Part shown: positions 47,980-56,058 of the stretch, in pieces
How the letters are laid out: the number at the start of each line of letters is the position of its first letter
Numbering within the stretch: the stretch's first letter is position 1
Assembly (NCBI RefSeq): GCF_000513135.1
Contig: NZ_BAUV01000003.1
Location: forward strand, 62,001 to 126,000
Direction: 5' to 3'
Length of the DNA: 64,000 nucleotides
DNA from: Halalkalibacter akibai JCM 9157
GTDB taxonomy: Bacteria; Bacillota; Bacilli; Bacillales; Bacillaceae_D
Program-made: the position numbers and the translations under genes
Notes under the pieces: generated by a model
Database searches by the model: none
What the model was told of the DNA's origin: nothing
Seen by the model: the letters and a program-made list of their open reading frames with translations, nothing else

Positions 47980-48546
47980 ATGATCTTGTTAATTATGATA
48001 ATGTTATTTGTTCTTGCAATTATTTTGCCTTTAATCGGCTATTATTTTAAACCATATTCAAAACTTACAGCTGCTATTTTCATCTTTTCTCCTTTAGTTT
48101 TCATTCTTGTTATAGCAGGTTGGTGGATCTTAGCAACGAACCATTACTTTGTATCTTCGACAAACTTAGAATATGAATATATCGGGGAGTTTCACTTACA
48201 AGAAACGATAACAGAAAAGCAGTTAGAAGCCCTTGGATCCTTTACAAAGAGGGAAAATGAAGATGGCTACTCCTATGAAATTCAAGGCTCATTTTTAAGT
48301 ACAGATTTAAAGAGAAAAGTTGTTTCAATATCAGCCTATGAAATTCCACTTGAAACAACCTCTGGATTAAAAGTAGGAGACAATATAGAAAAAGCGAAAC
48401 AAATATATGGTTCTCATCATTACTCGTATCATGAAATGGGATTGGGAAAAGCAGTCGTATACATTGATAGAATTAATAAGCACAGGTTAACAATATGGAC
48501 CGAAGATGAACATACTGTCTCGAACATATGGCTAGATGTTTATTAA
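47980..48546 (+). CDS. Membrane-anchored protein of unknown function
   Basis: A 188-residue protein with two N-terminal hydrophobic segments (about 2-20 and 29-52) and an exported domain of about 130 residues (EYEYIGEFHLQETITEKQLEALGSF ... TSGLKVGDNIEKAKQIYG ... TIWTEDEHTVSNIWLDVY). GLKVGDNIEKAKQIYG resembles the GxxxGxSxxxVxxxYG motif of small exported domains in Firmicutes. No family recognised. GGGGTGAAAAC precedes the ATG. It is first of a run of accessory genes up to 53380. Confidence 0.7.
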   Translation: MILLIMIMLFVLAIILPLIGYYFKPYSKLTAAIFIFSPLVFILVIAGWWILATNHYFVSSTNLEYEYIGEFHLQETITEKQLEALGSFTKRENEDGYSYEIQGSFLSTDLKRKVVSISAYEIPLETTSGLKVGDNIEKAKQIYGSHHYSYHEMGLGKAVVYIDRINKHRLTIWTEDEHTVSNIWLDVY

Positions 48547-48630
48547 AAGTCGATCCGACGGAGTGAAATGAACATAACGTACAAAATAGAAACATGCAAC
48601 CTAGAAATATAAAATGACTCAACATCATTG

Positions 48631-48658
48631 GGGCTGTTAAGAATGGCAGCCCTTTTTG
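48631..48658 (+). terminator. Terminator after the membrane-anchored protein
   Basis: GGGCTG and CAGCCC pair around a 10-nt loop, followed by TTTTTG. It lies 85 bp past the stop codon. Confidence 0.6.
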
Positions 48659-48777
48659 CTTATTCGCTCGAAAAGAAGGTACATACGACAAAAAACGCTA
48701 GACTTAGTGTTTTCCTTTTTGGGTTTAGTGTATCATTGAAATGACAGTAATGTAATAAATTGGTGTGGGGGTATTTT

Positions 48778-49224
48778 ATGAATAAATCATTGAGTCAATT
48801 TGAGAAAATGACAGAAAGTATTTTGGAATTAAAAAACGTCTCCGAAAAAAGTCTATACGAACCTATTAAACAAGGAAAATGGTCAATCATACAAATTGTA
48901 CAACATCTATATTATTGGGATAAATTCAATCTTGAGAAAATGGTACCCCATTTCGGCGAAGGTAATAACTTACCACCGTTCCCAGACCATGAACAACATA
49001 ATAAAGAAGCTATGTCTTATGTGAAAGATTATTCGGCTAGTTCCATCATTGATCATTTTGTGCTTACTCGAAAAAGGCTTTGCGAAGAGATTTCAAAAGT
49101 GGATAAAGGTGTTAGATTTACTATTGGTGAAGGAAAAAGAAAATTTTCTGGAGAAAGTTTTGTGAAAATTTTCATAAAACATGATGCCCATCACCTAAAA
49201 CAAATCAATGAGAAATTAAATTAG
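48778..49224 (+). CDS. DinB/YfiT-like metal-dependent protein
   Basis: A 148-residue four-helix protein of the DinB_2 superfamily. WSIIQIVQHLYYWDKFNL supplies the first histidine and KIFIKHDAHHLKQINE the HxxxH-type pair of the metal site. Relatives include bacillithiol transferases and many proteins of unknown role, so the reaction is not known. I start at ATG 48778, 7 nt after GGGGG; the in-frame ATG 48760 lies before it. It lies 27 bp upstream of an oxidoreductase gene, probably in one operon. Confidence 0.8.
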   Translation: MNKSLSQFEKMTESILELKNVSEKSLYEPIKQGKWSIIQIVQHLYYWDKFNLEKMVPHFGEGNNLPPFPDHEQHNKEAMSYVKDYSASSIIDHFVLTRKRLCEEISKVDKGVRFTIGEGKRKFSGESFVKIFIKHDAHHLKQINEKLN

Positions 49225-49251
49225 CAAAAAGCATATGAAAGGAGAAATAAA

Positions 49252-50217
49252 ATGAAGGCAGTGATCCAAACGGAATTTGGGGCCGCAGATAAACTTACAT
49301 ATACGGATATTGAACGACCAACAATAGGTGAAAATGAAGTGTTAATAAAGGCTTCATATACAAGTGTAAATTATGCTGATATAAAAAAACGTTTAGGTAA
49401 TAAAGGGAAGGGAAGTTTTCCTTTAATACTTGGACTAGATGTAGCGGGGATAGTAGAGGAAGTATCCCCGAATTCAAGCTTCTCTAAGGGAGAACGGGTA
49501 ATAGCTTTTCCTAAAAATGGCTCTTATGCGGAATATGTTGTAGCAAATGAGAACTTAATGTTTAGAATTCCAGATAACCTTTCGTTTGAAAAGGCCGCAA
49601 CGATGCCAACCGTATCAATTTTAGCTTATATCCTTTTATACGAAATAGGGCAAGTACAAAAAACAGATACCATTGTCATACATAGTGCAGCAGGTGGCGT
49701 CGGTTCAATGCTGGTACAACTAGCGAAACTAGCTGGTGTACAAAAAATCATTGGAACTGTTGGAAACAGAAATAAGGAGAGTTATGTAAGAAAATTAGGA
49801 GCCGATTTAGTTTGTACCTATGAAGACTTTTCAGAAGAAACGTTAAAGCAAACAAATAATAAAGGAGCCGATGTTATTTTTGACTCGGTCGCCGGTGAAG
49901 TGACTAGTTCAAGTTTAGAATGTTTAGCATTATATGGCACACTTGTTCAATTCGGCAATAGTAGTGGGAAAGCGGGTTCTTTTAAAACAAGTGATGTCCA
50001 TAGTAGTTGTAGAAATGTAAAAGGGTTTAGTTTAGGAACTACACGTAAACATAACCCTGAACGCTTGGCTGCCGTTGCAGAAAAAGTCTTAGGTTTATTC
50101 GCTTCCAACAAGGTATCTATTCCAATTGCTAAAGTATTTAATTTAAAAGATGCTCCGGAAGCTCACAGGTTAATAGAAAGCCGTCATTATGAAGGGAAAG
50201 TCTTAATTAAAATGTAA
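49252..50217 (+). CDS. Zinc-independent alcohol dehydrogenase/quinone oxidoreductase (MDR family)
   Basis: A 321-residue medium-chain dehydrogenase/reductase of the QOR group. ILGLDVAGIVEEVSPN and SAAGGVGSMLVQLAK (NADPH-binding, AAxxGVG) are conserved, and the cysteine and histidine zinc ligands are absent. Likely NADPH-dependent reduction of quinones or reactive aldehydes and enones. GAAAGGAGAAAT precedes the ATG. Its place after a DinB-like gene suggests a small stress-response operon; that link is inference. Confidence 0.85.
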   Translation: MKAVIQTEFGAADKLTYTDIERPTIGENEVLIKASYTSVNYADIKKRLGNKGKGSFPLILGLDVAGIVEEVSPNSSFSKGERVIAFPKNGSYAEYVVANENLMFRIPDNLSFEKAATMPTVSILAYILLYEIGQVQKTDTIVIHSAAGGVGSMLVQLAKLAGVQKIIGTVGNRNKESYVRKLGADLVCTYEDFSEETLKQTNNKGADVIFDSVAGEVTSSSLECLALYGTLVQFGNSSGKAGSFKTSDVHSSCRNVKGFSLGTTRKHNPERLAAVAEKVLGLFASNKVSIPIAKVFNLKDAPEAHRLIESRHYEGKVLIKM

Positions 50218-50280
50218 GAATGTAAACTTAATAACATAGAAAAAGATTCGTAGAAAATAGCGAGAAAGACGGGTGTTCCG

Positions 50281-50829
50281 ATGTCTAAGAAACTAAAAAT
50301 GATCTTAGCTGTAACGGTTATTTTAGTAGGGGCTTATTTTATTCATTTAGCTTTGAAAGACGATGTTCAAGAAATCAATAAAGCTGTGTTTTCTTTAAAT
50401 CAACAGAATACGAACATTGCTCATATTGAATTTTTGGATAACAAACAAGCCATTGCCTTTTACGAGTGGGGTGCTCATGATAACCTCCATTTTGGCTCAG
50501 CTATCTTCAAGAAAAACTTACTAGGATGGAAGTTCGTTCATGGCAGTACGGGTACACTTGATCATGGATACAAGTTAGATTGGGGTTTTTCGAATTTAGA
50601 ATTTGAATTGTCTGGATACACCGACTTAATCAGAGGAAAAATACTGGACCCACGAATCGTTGAAGTAACAGTTCAAACTACTAATGGGAACGAATTCAAA
50701 GCAAACGTGATTGACTATAACAAAGACGAAAAATTTTGGTTTTTGGTTAGTGGTGGAGAAGATCTTCTAGGCTCTACTATTACAGGGATGTCTTCAGACG
50801 GTGAAATGATAGAACAGATTATACAATAG
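50281..50829 (+). CDS. Exported or anchored protein of unknown function
   Basis: A 182-residue protein with one N-terminal hydrophobic segment (MSKKLKMILAVTVILVGAYFIHLAL) and a beta-rich domain with many aromatic residues (FYEWGAHDNLHFGSAIFKKN, WKFVHGSTGTLDHGYKLDWGF). No family recognised. It resembles in layout small Bacillus proteins that sense or modify the envelope. The binding site (GACGGGTG) is weak. The next gene begins 28 bp later. Confidence 0.65.
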   Translation: MSKKLKMILAVTVILVGAYFIHLALKDDVQEINKAVFSLNQQNTNIAHIEFLDNKQAIAFYEWGAHDNLHFGSAIFKKNLLGWKFVHGSTGTLDHGYKLDWGFSNLEFELSGYTDLIRGKILDPRIVEVTVQTTNGNEFKANVIDYNKDEKFWFLVSGGEDLLGSTITGMSSDGEMIEQIIQ

Positions 50830-50857
50830 TTTTTAAGAGTTAATAGGGGCTAGTGAA

Positions 50858-51562
50858 ATGAATCTAAAATTAAAAAGGCTTTTTGATGAAGATCAATGTG
50901 ACTTAAAAGAAATGGCAACTAATAGAGTTGAGAGAGACAGATTACGTAGGAAAAGAGTTCTGGAAATGGTAGAGGCAGAAGAATTAACGGAAGCCATAGA
51001 TTATATCCATGCAGCGATCATTTTTCAACACGGAGAATCACTAAATGATTGGTGGCAAGCTCATATTCTAGCAATGGAAGGGGTCAAAATGGGCTTTGAA
51101 CCTAAATGGATAGCTGCAGTTGCTTTAGATAGGTGGCTATTACGGCAAAGTCTTCCTTTAAAATATGGAAATCAAGTAACCACTTTTGGCGGAATATACC
51201 GCATCCCAAAACTAGATGAAAAGACTTTAAATCAAGAAAGAGCATTATGGGATCTCCCTTCTAAAGAGGAGTTATTAGCTTTTAAGAATCTTAGAGGATT
51301 TGTAAATAGCGATATTGTTTCAGCAAAAGAGGTAGATGGTTTATCTATAAATGTACGTAAACTTGAGCGACCTCCAGCACATAGTCCAACACTTGAAGGT
51401 GAGATCTGCGACTATACAAAAGAGGGGAAGCCTGTTTATCAAAACAAATATGATTGGAAGTGGGTTAATAAGGAAGATGGTGCTTTTGATTATGGGTGGA
51501 TGTTAATTCCTTACGCACCCGTTATTGCTCATGTTATTGCGGAGGACGACGATATTTTTTGA
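50858..51562 (+). CDS. DUF6624-like cytoplasmic protein
   Basis: A 234-residue protein with the pattern FQHGESLNDWWQAHILAMEGVKMGFEPKWIAAVALDRWLLRQSLPLKYGNQ, which resembles a family seen in many phyla in which a helical QHG repeat-like core is followed by ALDR-L and KYGTQ. I believe this is DUF6624 or close to it. No function is known. The C-terminal third is not conserved with anything I know. It ends DDDIF at TGA 51560. A ribosome binding site AGGGGCTAG precedes the ATG. Confidence 0.6.
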   Translation: MNLKLKRLFDEDQCDLKEMATNRVERDRLRRKRVLEMVEAEELTEAIDYIHAAIIFQHGESLNDWWQAHILAMEGVKMGFEPKWIAAVALDRWLLRQSLPLKYGNQVTTFGGIYRIPKLDEKTLNQERALWDLPSKEELLAFKNLRGFVNSDIVSAKEVDGLSINVRKLERPPAHSPTLEGEICDYTKEGKPVYQNKYDWKWVNKEDGAFDYGWMLIPYAPVIAHVIAEDDDIF

Positions 51563-51708
51563 AACAAGCGAGTTTCAAAAAAAGAAAGGGTATTTTAGTC
51601 TCACATAAACTGAAGGAAACGTTCTACTTTAAAGAAGATAAAGGCATTTGGGCAGTAACGGCTCATACTTTAGAAGATCTTGAAAATACTGTTTCGACAC
51701 ATTTGTAG
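51559..51708 (+). CDS. Possible 49-residue protein or gene fragment
   Basis: TTG 51559 overlaps the stop of the previous gene and opens MKQASFKKRKGILVSHKLKE then TFYFKEDKGIWAVTAHTLED and a short tail. GGAGG lies 13 nt upstream, rather far. The sequence looks protein-like, with a two-strand hairpin and a helix. After its TAG the same frame runs on as EDENEEEIFSFSINASLQDA to 51786, which suggests a broken larger gene. Function unknown. Confidence 0.3.
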   Translation: MKQASFKKRKGILVSHKLKETFYFKEDKGIWAVTAHTLEDLENTVSTHL

Positions 51709-51937
51709 GAGGACGAAAATGAAGAGGAAATTTTTTCTTTTTCTATTAATGCTTCATTACAAGATGCTTTAACAAGTAATCGGTAATTTAAATCTCGTTT
51801 TTGAGAAGCCATTATTCCATTATATAAGAACTACATGGATTGGGTTGCAGAGTGCAATCGAGAAGAGATCAAACAAAGGATAAGTAATTTGATACACTGC
51901 ACTAGGGTCTGGTTATAACGAAGTTGAAGGAGGAAAT
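51709..51937 (+). other. Gap with gene debris
   Basis: Besides the read-on frame above, 51803-51917 encodes EAIIPLYKNYMDWVAECNRE followed by EIKQRISN in a different frame, with no start codon. Both look like protein fragments. I see no promoter or terminator here except the binding site of the next gene. Confidence 0.3.
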
Positions 51938-52336
51938 ATGAAAAGAAGTTATTACCTCATACTGGTTCTGTTGTTGTTATTACTTGCTAGTTGTACAAAA
52001 GCAGTGCCTGACACAGCGAGAGGAAATGGTGATTATTGGGATGTTAATATGAAGTATTCTCAGGATAAAATAGCTTCGTCGCTCTTTTATCACGGTGGAG
52101 AGAAATTAGTTAAAGTCTCATACGAAATTCATTACCCTTCAACAATACCGATCGGCGAGTGGGGCGAATTTGATGTTGAGGAAGAAACCCATCCCCTTTT
52201 TTCTTTAGGAAGTACAGGCACGTCTCTTCCTCCGATGGATGTTCTTCGTCGAGATTTAAATCAAGTAACAGTTGATATTTCGTGGAACACAGATAAAGGA
52301 AAGTATAAGGAAACTATCCATATCCGTACAGATTAA
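51938..52336 (+). CDS. Lipoprotein of unknown function
   Basis: A 132-residue protein with signal MKRSYYLILVLLLLLLASC (lipobox LASC, Cys19). The mature part is a single beta-sandwich-like domain (YWDVNMKYSQDKIASSLFYHGGEK, KVSYEIHYPSTIPIGEWGEFDVEEE, VTVDISWNTDKGKYKETIHIRTD). No family recognised. GAAGGAGGAAAT precedes the ATG. The next gene begins 13 bp later and is probably cotranscribed. Confidence 0.7.
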   Translation: MKRSYYLILVLLLLLLASCTKAVPDTARGNGDYWDVNMKYSQDKIASSLFYHGGEKLVKVSYEIHYPSTIPIGEWGEFDVEEETHPLFSLGSTGTSLPPMDVLRRDLNQVTVDISWNTDKGKYKETIHIRTD

Positions 52337-52349
52337 GGAGGGGATCACG

Positions 52350-52817
52350 ATAAAGCATAAGCTTCTTCCTATTATTAGTATGACTATCCTATTGCTTTAC
52401 GTATTTACAATACAAACCAACTTTAATTTAGCTGGTTATAGTTTTGTGATAGAGGATGAATATGCTGATCCAGTTACGGTTTTTATTGAAGAAGGTTTTA
52501 TAAACAAAGAAAAGTATGAAATGGAAATGACAACAGGTCAGGCACTCACCCTTGTGATGTCTATTAATCAAGCAGATGACTTATGGATGATTAGTATGGT
52601 TCTGATTATGCTGTTTCTAACTGGCTTTTTCATTTTGTTTTCTTCACCTATAAGAGAGAGTAAATACATCATATGGTATGTTGGTTTTTATTTATTGTTA
52701 CTAATTATCGTAGTCATATGGATTTATACTACTCAAAGTGGAATTACCGAAGATATAGTGAGGAACATAGAGCTAATTAATGTTTCTTCAGGAGGAGTAA
52801 CAGGTTTTACCTCTTAA
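52350..52817 (+). CDS. Two- to three-helix membrane protein with non-standard or mutated start
   Basis: The frame reads KHKLLPIISMTILLLYVFTIQTNF (signal/anchor), an outside segment of about 60 residues (EDEYADPVTVFIEEGFINKEK), two helices (about 85-105 and 112-132) and a tail. A perfect AAGGAGGGG lies 6 nt before ATA 52350, exactly where ATG is expected, so the start is either a rare ATA or a changed base. The next ATG, 52380, has no binding site; the open frame also extends back to 52272 inside the lipoprotein gene. Function unknown. Confidence 0.6.
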   Translation: MKHKLLPIISMTILLLYVFTIQTNFNLAGYSFVIEDEYADPVTVFIEEGFINKEKYEMEMTTGQALTLVMSINQADDLWMISMVLIMLFLTGFFILFSSPIRESKYIIWYVGFYLLLLIIVVIWIYTTQSGITEDIVRNIELINVSSGGVTGFTS

Positions 52818-52855
52818 CTAATGGAAAATGTCTTAAATATTGGAGGTGTGACTGT

Positions 52856-53044
52856 TTGAAAAGCTACATAATTCTCTTTATTGTTGTCGTGTTCATGCAT
52901 ACGATAACTCTTGTAAATGTAACTATATTTAATGGTGAGTGGAATGGAATTGTCCTGTTCCTTTCTAATACTTTATTTATAATTGCTGTTTTTTATTTTG
53001 GTATTGAATTTCGAGCGAATCGAAAAAAGAGTCGTAGTACATAG
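52856..53044 (+). CDS. Small two-helix membrane protein (62 residues)
   Basis: TTG 52856 follows GGAGGTGTGAC by 5 nt. MKSYIILFIVVVFMHTITLVNV and GIVLFLSNTLFIIAVFYFGIEF form two helices, and the tail RANRKKSRS is basic. No family recognised. It lies 38 bp after the previous membrane gene and probably belongs to the same transcript. Confidence 0.6.
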   Translation: MKSYIILFIVVVFMHTITLVNVTIFNGEWNGIVLFLSNTLFIIAVFYFGIEFRANRKKSRST

Positions 53045-53089
53045 TCAAATTTTTAAGATAGCAATCGTTTATTGTAAGGTGATCATGCC

Positions 53090-53380
53090 ATGAAAAACAA
53101 ACCACATCCATTTGATGATGTTCCTTCAGGTGAAAAAATAAGCTATGCACATTTTTTGTATTACTTGAAACAAGGTAGAGAAATAGAGTTTATGTATCAG
53201 CACAAAGAATATTTTATTTCGCATACTTCGGAAGGCAGAGCTTTGTGGGCTGGTCAAATAAGATTGAGTAAGTATTTTGGTGAGTCGAACGAAGATTTAG
53301 CTAACTTCGCAAAAATTGGTGGGGTGCCTTTAGGCGATTTATTTAAACAAAACAAAATTCAGATAAATGCTGTTTTTTAA
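53090..53380 (+). CDS. Small cytoplasmic protein of unknown function
   Basis: A 96-residue soluble protein. SYAHFLYYLKQGREIEFMYQHKEYFISHTSEGRALW looks like a small domain in which a strand pair EFMYQHKEYFISH follows a helix, seen in short Bacillus proteins of unknown role. TAAGGTGATC precedes the ATG. It ends the run of unknown genes; a dyad hairpin follows at 53393. Confidence 0.6.
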   Translation: MKNKPHPFDDVPSGEKISYAHFLYYLKQGREIEFMYQHKEYFISHTSEGRALWAGQIRLSKYFGESNEDLANFAKIGGVPLGDLFKQNKIQINAVF

Positions 53381-53392
53381 GGAAACAGGGGG

Positions 53393-53433
53393 TAAACGGT
53401 TTTAGTTCTCTATTTTATAGGACTAAGACCGTT
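53393..53433 (+). terminator. Possible terminator
   Basis: AAACGGT and ACCGTTT plus inner TTAGT/ACTAA form a stem of 12 bp with one mismatch around a 15-nt loop. No good T-run follows, so it could be another kind of element. Confidence 0.35.
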
Positions 53434-53513
53434 TAATCGTTTGGCTTTGTTTAAAGGAATCTAACGTTCTACCGGTACTATACTGTAACAATCAAAAAAG
53501 TTCTTCTTTTTCA

Positions 53514-53537
53514 TTGACTCTAACGTTGCGTGATACT
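53514..53537 (+). promoter_or_regulatory. Candidate -35 and operator for the MerR-family gene
   Basis: TTGACT (53514-53519) is followed by CTAACGTTGCGTGATAC, which has the AACGTTGCGT core I associate with promoters of TipA/Mta-type regulators. The -10 is unclear. A second CTAACGTT lies at 53461. Confidence 0.4.
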
Positions 53538-53569
53538 TTTTTGTGAAAGTAGAAAGGAGGTAGCGTTGC

Positions 53570-54310
53570 ATGAAGGTTAAAGAACTTGCGGATTTAGTTG
53601 GTATTAGTGTTCGTACGCTACACTACTATGATGAAATTGGATTATTATCACCAAAGGAAACAACTGAGTCAGGTTATCGTCTTTATTCAGATGAGGATCT
53701 TGAGTTGTTGCAACAAATTTTGTTTTTTAGAGAACTTGATTTTCCGTTGAAAGAAATAAAGCAAATTGTCAGGAGCTCTTCCTTTGACAGGCAAGAAGCG
53801 TTAATTCAACACCGAAAGATGCTTGAAAAAAAACGAAGTCAACTTGATACATTAATTAACACGGTCAATAAATCAATTCAGCAAATGAGAGGGGAAGTTA
53901 AGATGACAAATAAAGAAAGGTTTGAAGGATTTGACTTTAGTCATAATCCTTACGAACAAGAGGCTAGAAAACTTTGGGGAGATAAAGCTGTTGATGAATC
54001 AAAGGCTAAAATAGCAAGCATGTCTAAAGAAGCTCAAAATGCGGTATCGGAAATCTATTCAAAACTTTCCTTAATCCGAGATCGCTCACCTAAGTCCGAA
54101 GAAGCGCAGGCCACAATTAAAGAATGGTTTAACTGTTTGAATAACAACTTTGGACATTACACACTTGATGCTTTCAAAGGATTAGGACAATTATACGTTG
54201 CTGATGAACGGTTCACCAAAAACATTGATCAATACGGTGAAGGGTTAGCCAAGTTTATGTGTGAGGCGATGGAGTATTTTGCAGATCAGCAGAAACAACA
54301 AAAGTGTTAA
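53570..54310 (+). CDS. MerR-family regulator with TipAS drug-binding domain
   Basis: A 246-residue protein similar to B. subtilis Mta and Streptomyces TipAL. The N-terminal MerR helix-turn-helix and wing (VKELADLVGISVRTLHYYDEIGLL, YRLYSDEDLELLQQILFFRELDFPLKEIKQI) is followed by a dimer helix (about 80-110) and a TipAS domain (about 125-240), a small alpha fold that binds hydrophobic drugs. It probably activates its own gene and an efflux gene elsewhere. AAAGGAGGTAGCG precedes the ATG. Confidence 0.9.
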   Translation: MKVKELADLVGISVRTLHYYDEIGLLSPKETTESGYRLYSDEDLELLQQILFFRELDFPLKEIKQIVRSSSFDRQEALIQHRKMLEKKRSQLDTLINTVNKSIQQMRGEVKMTNKERFEGFDFSHNPYEQEARKLWGDKAVDESKAKIASMSKEAQNAVSEIYSKLSLIRDRSPKSEEAQATIKEWFNCLNNNFGHYTLDAFKGLGQLYVADERFTKNIDQYGEGLAKFMCEAMEYFADQQKQQKC

Positions 54311-54313
54311 AGA

Positions 54314-54343
54314 TGGGCTGTTCAGCTACTGGACAGTCCTTTA
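54314..54343 (+). terminator. Terminator after the MerR-family gene
   Basis: GGGCTGT and ACAGTCC pair (one G-T) around a loop of about 11 nt, followed by TTTATT. Confidence 0.5.
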
Positions 54344-54360
54344 TTCATAAGCCGAGAATG

Positions 54361-54549
54361 CTATATTACCTCAAATATGGCTGTAACAATTAAACTTTGG
54401 ACAAGAAGAATCCCAACAAAACCCCAACTGATGATCCTACCTTTTTTCTTTATGATTAAAGCTTGAGTTAAGTAATTAATAATGAACATTATGATGAATA
54501 CGAAGGTCAATGAAAACCAAAAAGGAGAGGTGTACGTAATCGTCGTCAT
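54361..54549 (-). CDS. Small two-helix membrane protein (62 residues)
   Basis: MTTITYTSPFWFSLTFVFII and the following residues form one helix, then NYLTQALIIKKKGRIISWGF and a second helix to FEVI. GTGAGGAAAC lies 5-9 nt upstream of the ATG on the minus strand. No family recognised. It is convergent with the MerR-family gene and lies downstream of the kinase gene in the same direction. Confidence 0.5.
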   Translation of the reverse strand: MTTITYTSPFWFSLTFVFIIMFIINYLTQALIIKKKGRIISWGFVGILLVQSLIVTAIFEVI

Positions 54550-54666
54550 TTTTGTTTCCTCACTTTCATTCCAGTTTTTTGTTCATATGATGATAATTGT
54601 CTCTTAATACTCTACCATGAATATCCATTTGGTTTCTCGGAGAATTATTAAAAGTTAAAACTTTAT

Positions 54667-54719
54667 TTTAATAAAAAAGAAGTGGACCACAAATTTATTG
54701 TGAGAGCTACTTCTTTTTA
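54667..54719 (-). terminator. Terminator of the histidine kinase gene
   Basis: On the minus strand AAAAAGAAGT pairs with ACTTCTTTTT, with an inner CACAA/TTGTG, and the 3' arm supplies the T-run. It could work in both directions. Confidence 0.65.
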
Positions 54720-54755
54720 CATGTAGGTCCAATCCGAACCGTTATAAGTTTTCAA

Positions 54756-55877
54756 CTAATCAACCATCTTTGCGACATTTAAATCAATAGGCAATTTAAT
54801 CGTAAAAGTAGAACCTTTTTTAAGCTCGCTTTGAATTTCTAGCGTTCCTTGGTGATTATGTTTAATGATGTTATTTGTAATCATCATCCCCAAGCCAGTC
54901 CCGCTATTTTTCGTTGAAAAAAATGGATTTCCGACTTTTTCTATTTGTTCCGCTGTCATCCCCATTCCATCGTCTCTCACTTGTAGAATGGCTTTACTGT
55001 CTTGTTTATTTAATTTAATCGAGATAGTCCCTTTATCCATAATCGCCTCTAAAGCATTCTTAACTAAGTTGATCAAAACTTGTTTAATCTGATGATCAAT
55101 ACAAGTAATGAAAATGGGTGTAGATGGTAGATTTGTTTTGATTTCAATGTTTTTTAAAGTTGCATGTGGTTCCATAAGCATAACAACTTGTAAAATGAGC
55201 TGATTCAGATCATGTTTCTGATAATTAGTTAGTTGAGGTTTGGAGAAGGAGAGTAATTCTTGAATGATAGATTCCATCCGGTTAAACTCTGAATCCATAA
55301 TGTTAAAATATTCTTCTTTAAACTCGTTGTGGGATCTAATTAACTGAACAAAGCCTTTTAAGGATGTAATGGGATTACGGATTTCATGGGCAATGCCTGC
55401 AGACATTTGACCAACTAGCGATAACTTTTCCCACTCTTGCAGAATGGCTTCTGTTTTCTTTTTCTCTGTCATATCTCTAAATGTAATTACAGTGCCCACA
55501 TGTTGGTTTTTTTCCAACATAGGATTAACTGTAAATTCAACAGGAAAAGAACTACCATCTTTTCTCCAGAAAAGATCATCTTCAATAAATAAGCTCTCGC
55601 CATCTTTGAGCGCATGGTAAACCGGACATTGGTGAATCGGGACGTGTTCGCCTTTATTGTTAGTATGGTGAATTAATTCGTGAAGGTTATTACTTTTAAA
55701 ATCTGTAATGGAAAAGCCTGTTAACTGTTCAGCAGCTTTATTCCAGAAAATAACGTTAGCTTCTAAGTCAATGCCGTAAATTCCCTCTGCTACAGAGTCT
55801 AAGACAAGTTGATTGATATGATGGAGTTTTTCAATTTCATTTTGGAGATTGTCTACAGCTGATTGTTCATTAGGCAT
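54756..55877 (-). CDS. PAS-domain histidine kinase, sporulation-kinase-like
   Basis: A 373-residue soluble kinase. A PAS domain (about 20-140, GIYGIDLEANVIFWNKAAEQLTGF and GTVITFRDMTEKKK) is followed by the HisKA domain with phosphorylated His in AGIAHEIRNPITSLKGFVQLI, and HATPase with N box NLVKNALEAI, G1 RDDGMGM, F box NPFFSTK and G2 GTGLGM. HEIRNPLT-S-KGF-QL and the absence of an adjacent response regulator gene are typical of KinA/KinE-type orphan kinases feeding the Spo0F phosphorelay. That role is inferred. AAAAGGAAATTAC precedes the ATG. Transcribed alone on the minus strand. Confidence 0.88.
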   Translation of the reverse strand: MPNEQSAVDNLQNEIEKLHHINQLVLDSVAEGIYGIDLEANVIFWNKAAEQLTGFSITDFKSNNLHELIHHTNNKGEHVPIHQCPVYHALKDGESLFIEDDLFWRKDGSSFPVEFTVNPMLEKNQHVGTVITFRDMTEKKKTEAILQEWEKLSLVGQMSAGIAHEIRNPITSLKGFVQLIRSHNEFKEEYFNIMDSEFNRMESIIQELLSFSKPQLTNYQKHDLNQLILQVVMLMEPHATLKNIEIKTNLPSTPIFITCIDHQIKQVLINLVKNALEAIMDKGTISIKLNKQDSKAILQVRDDGMGMTAEQIEKVGNPFFSTKNSGTGLGMMITNNIIKHNHQGTLEIQSELKKGSTFTIKLPIDLNVAKMVD

Positions 55878-56058
55878 TTGTAATTTCCTTTTTTACATTA
55901 TTATAACTGATTATACGTGAAGTCGAAATACTTTTGCTTATCCACTAGATAACAGGATGAGTGCTGTTAGGAATTGAATATTCACTTATGGGTGATAATA
56001 TACTTAACAATTTTTGCAAATAAACATGGGTTGTCATTGTTGAGTAGGGGGAAGGACG

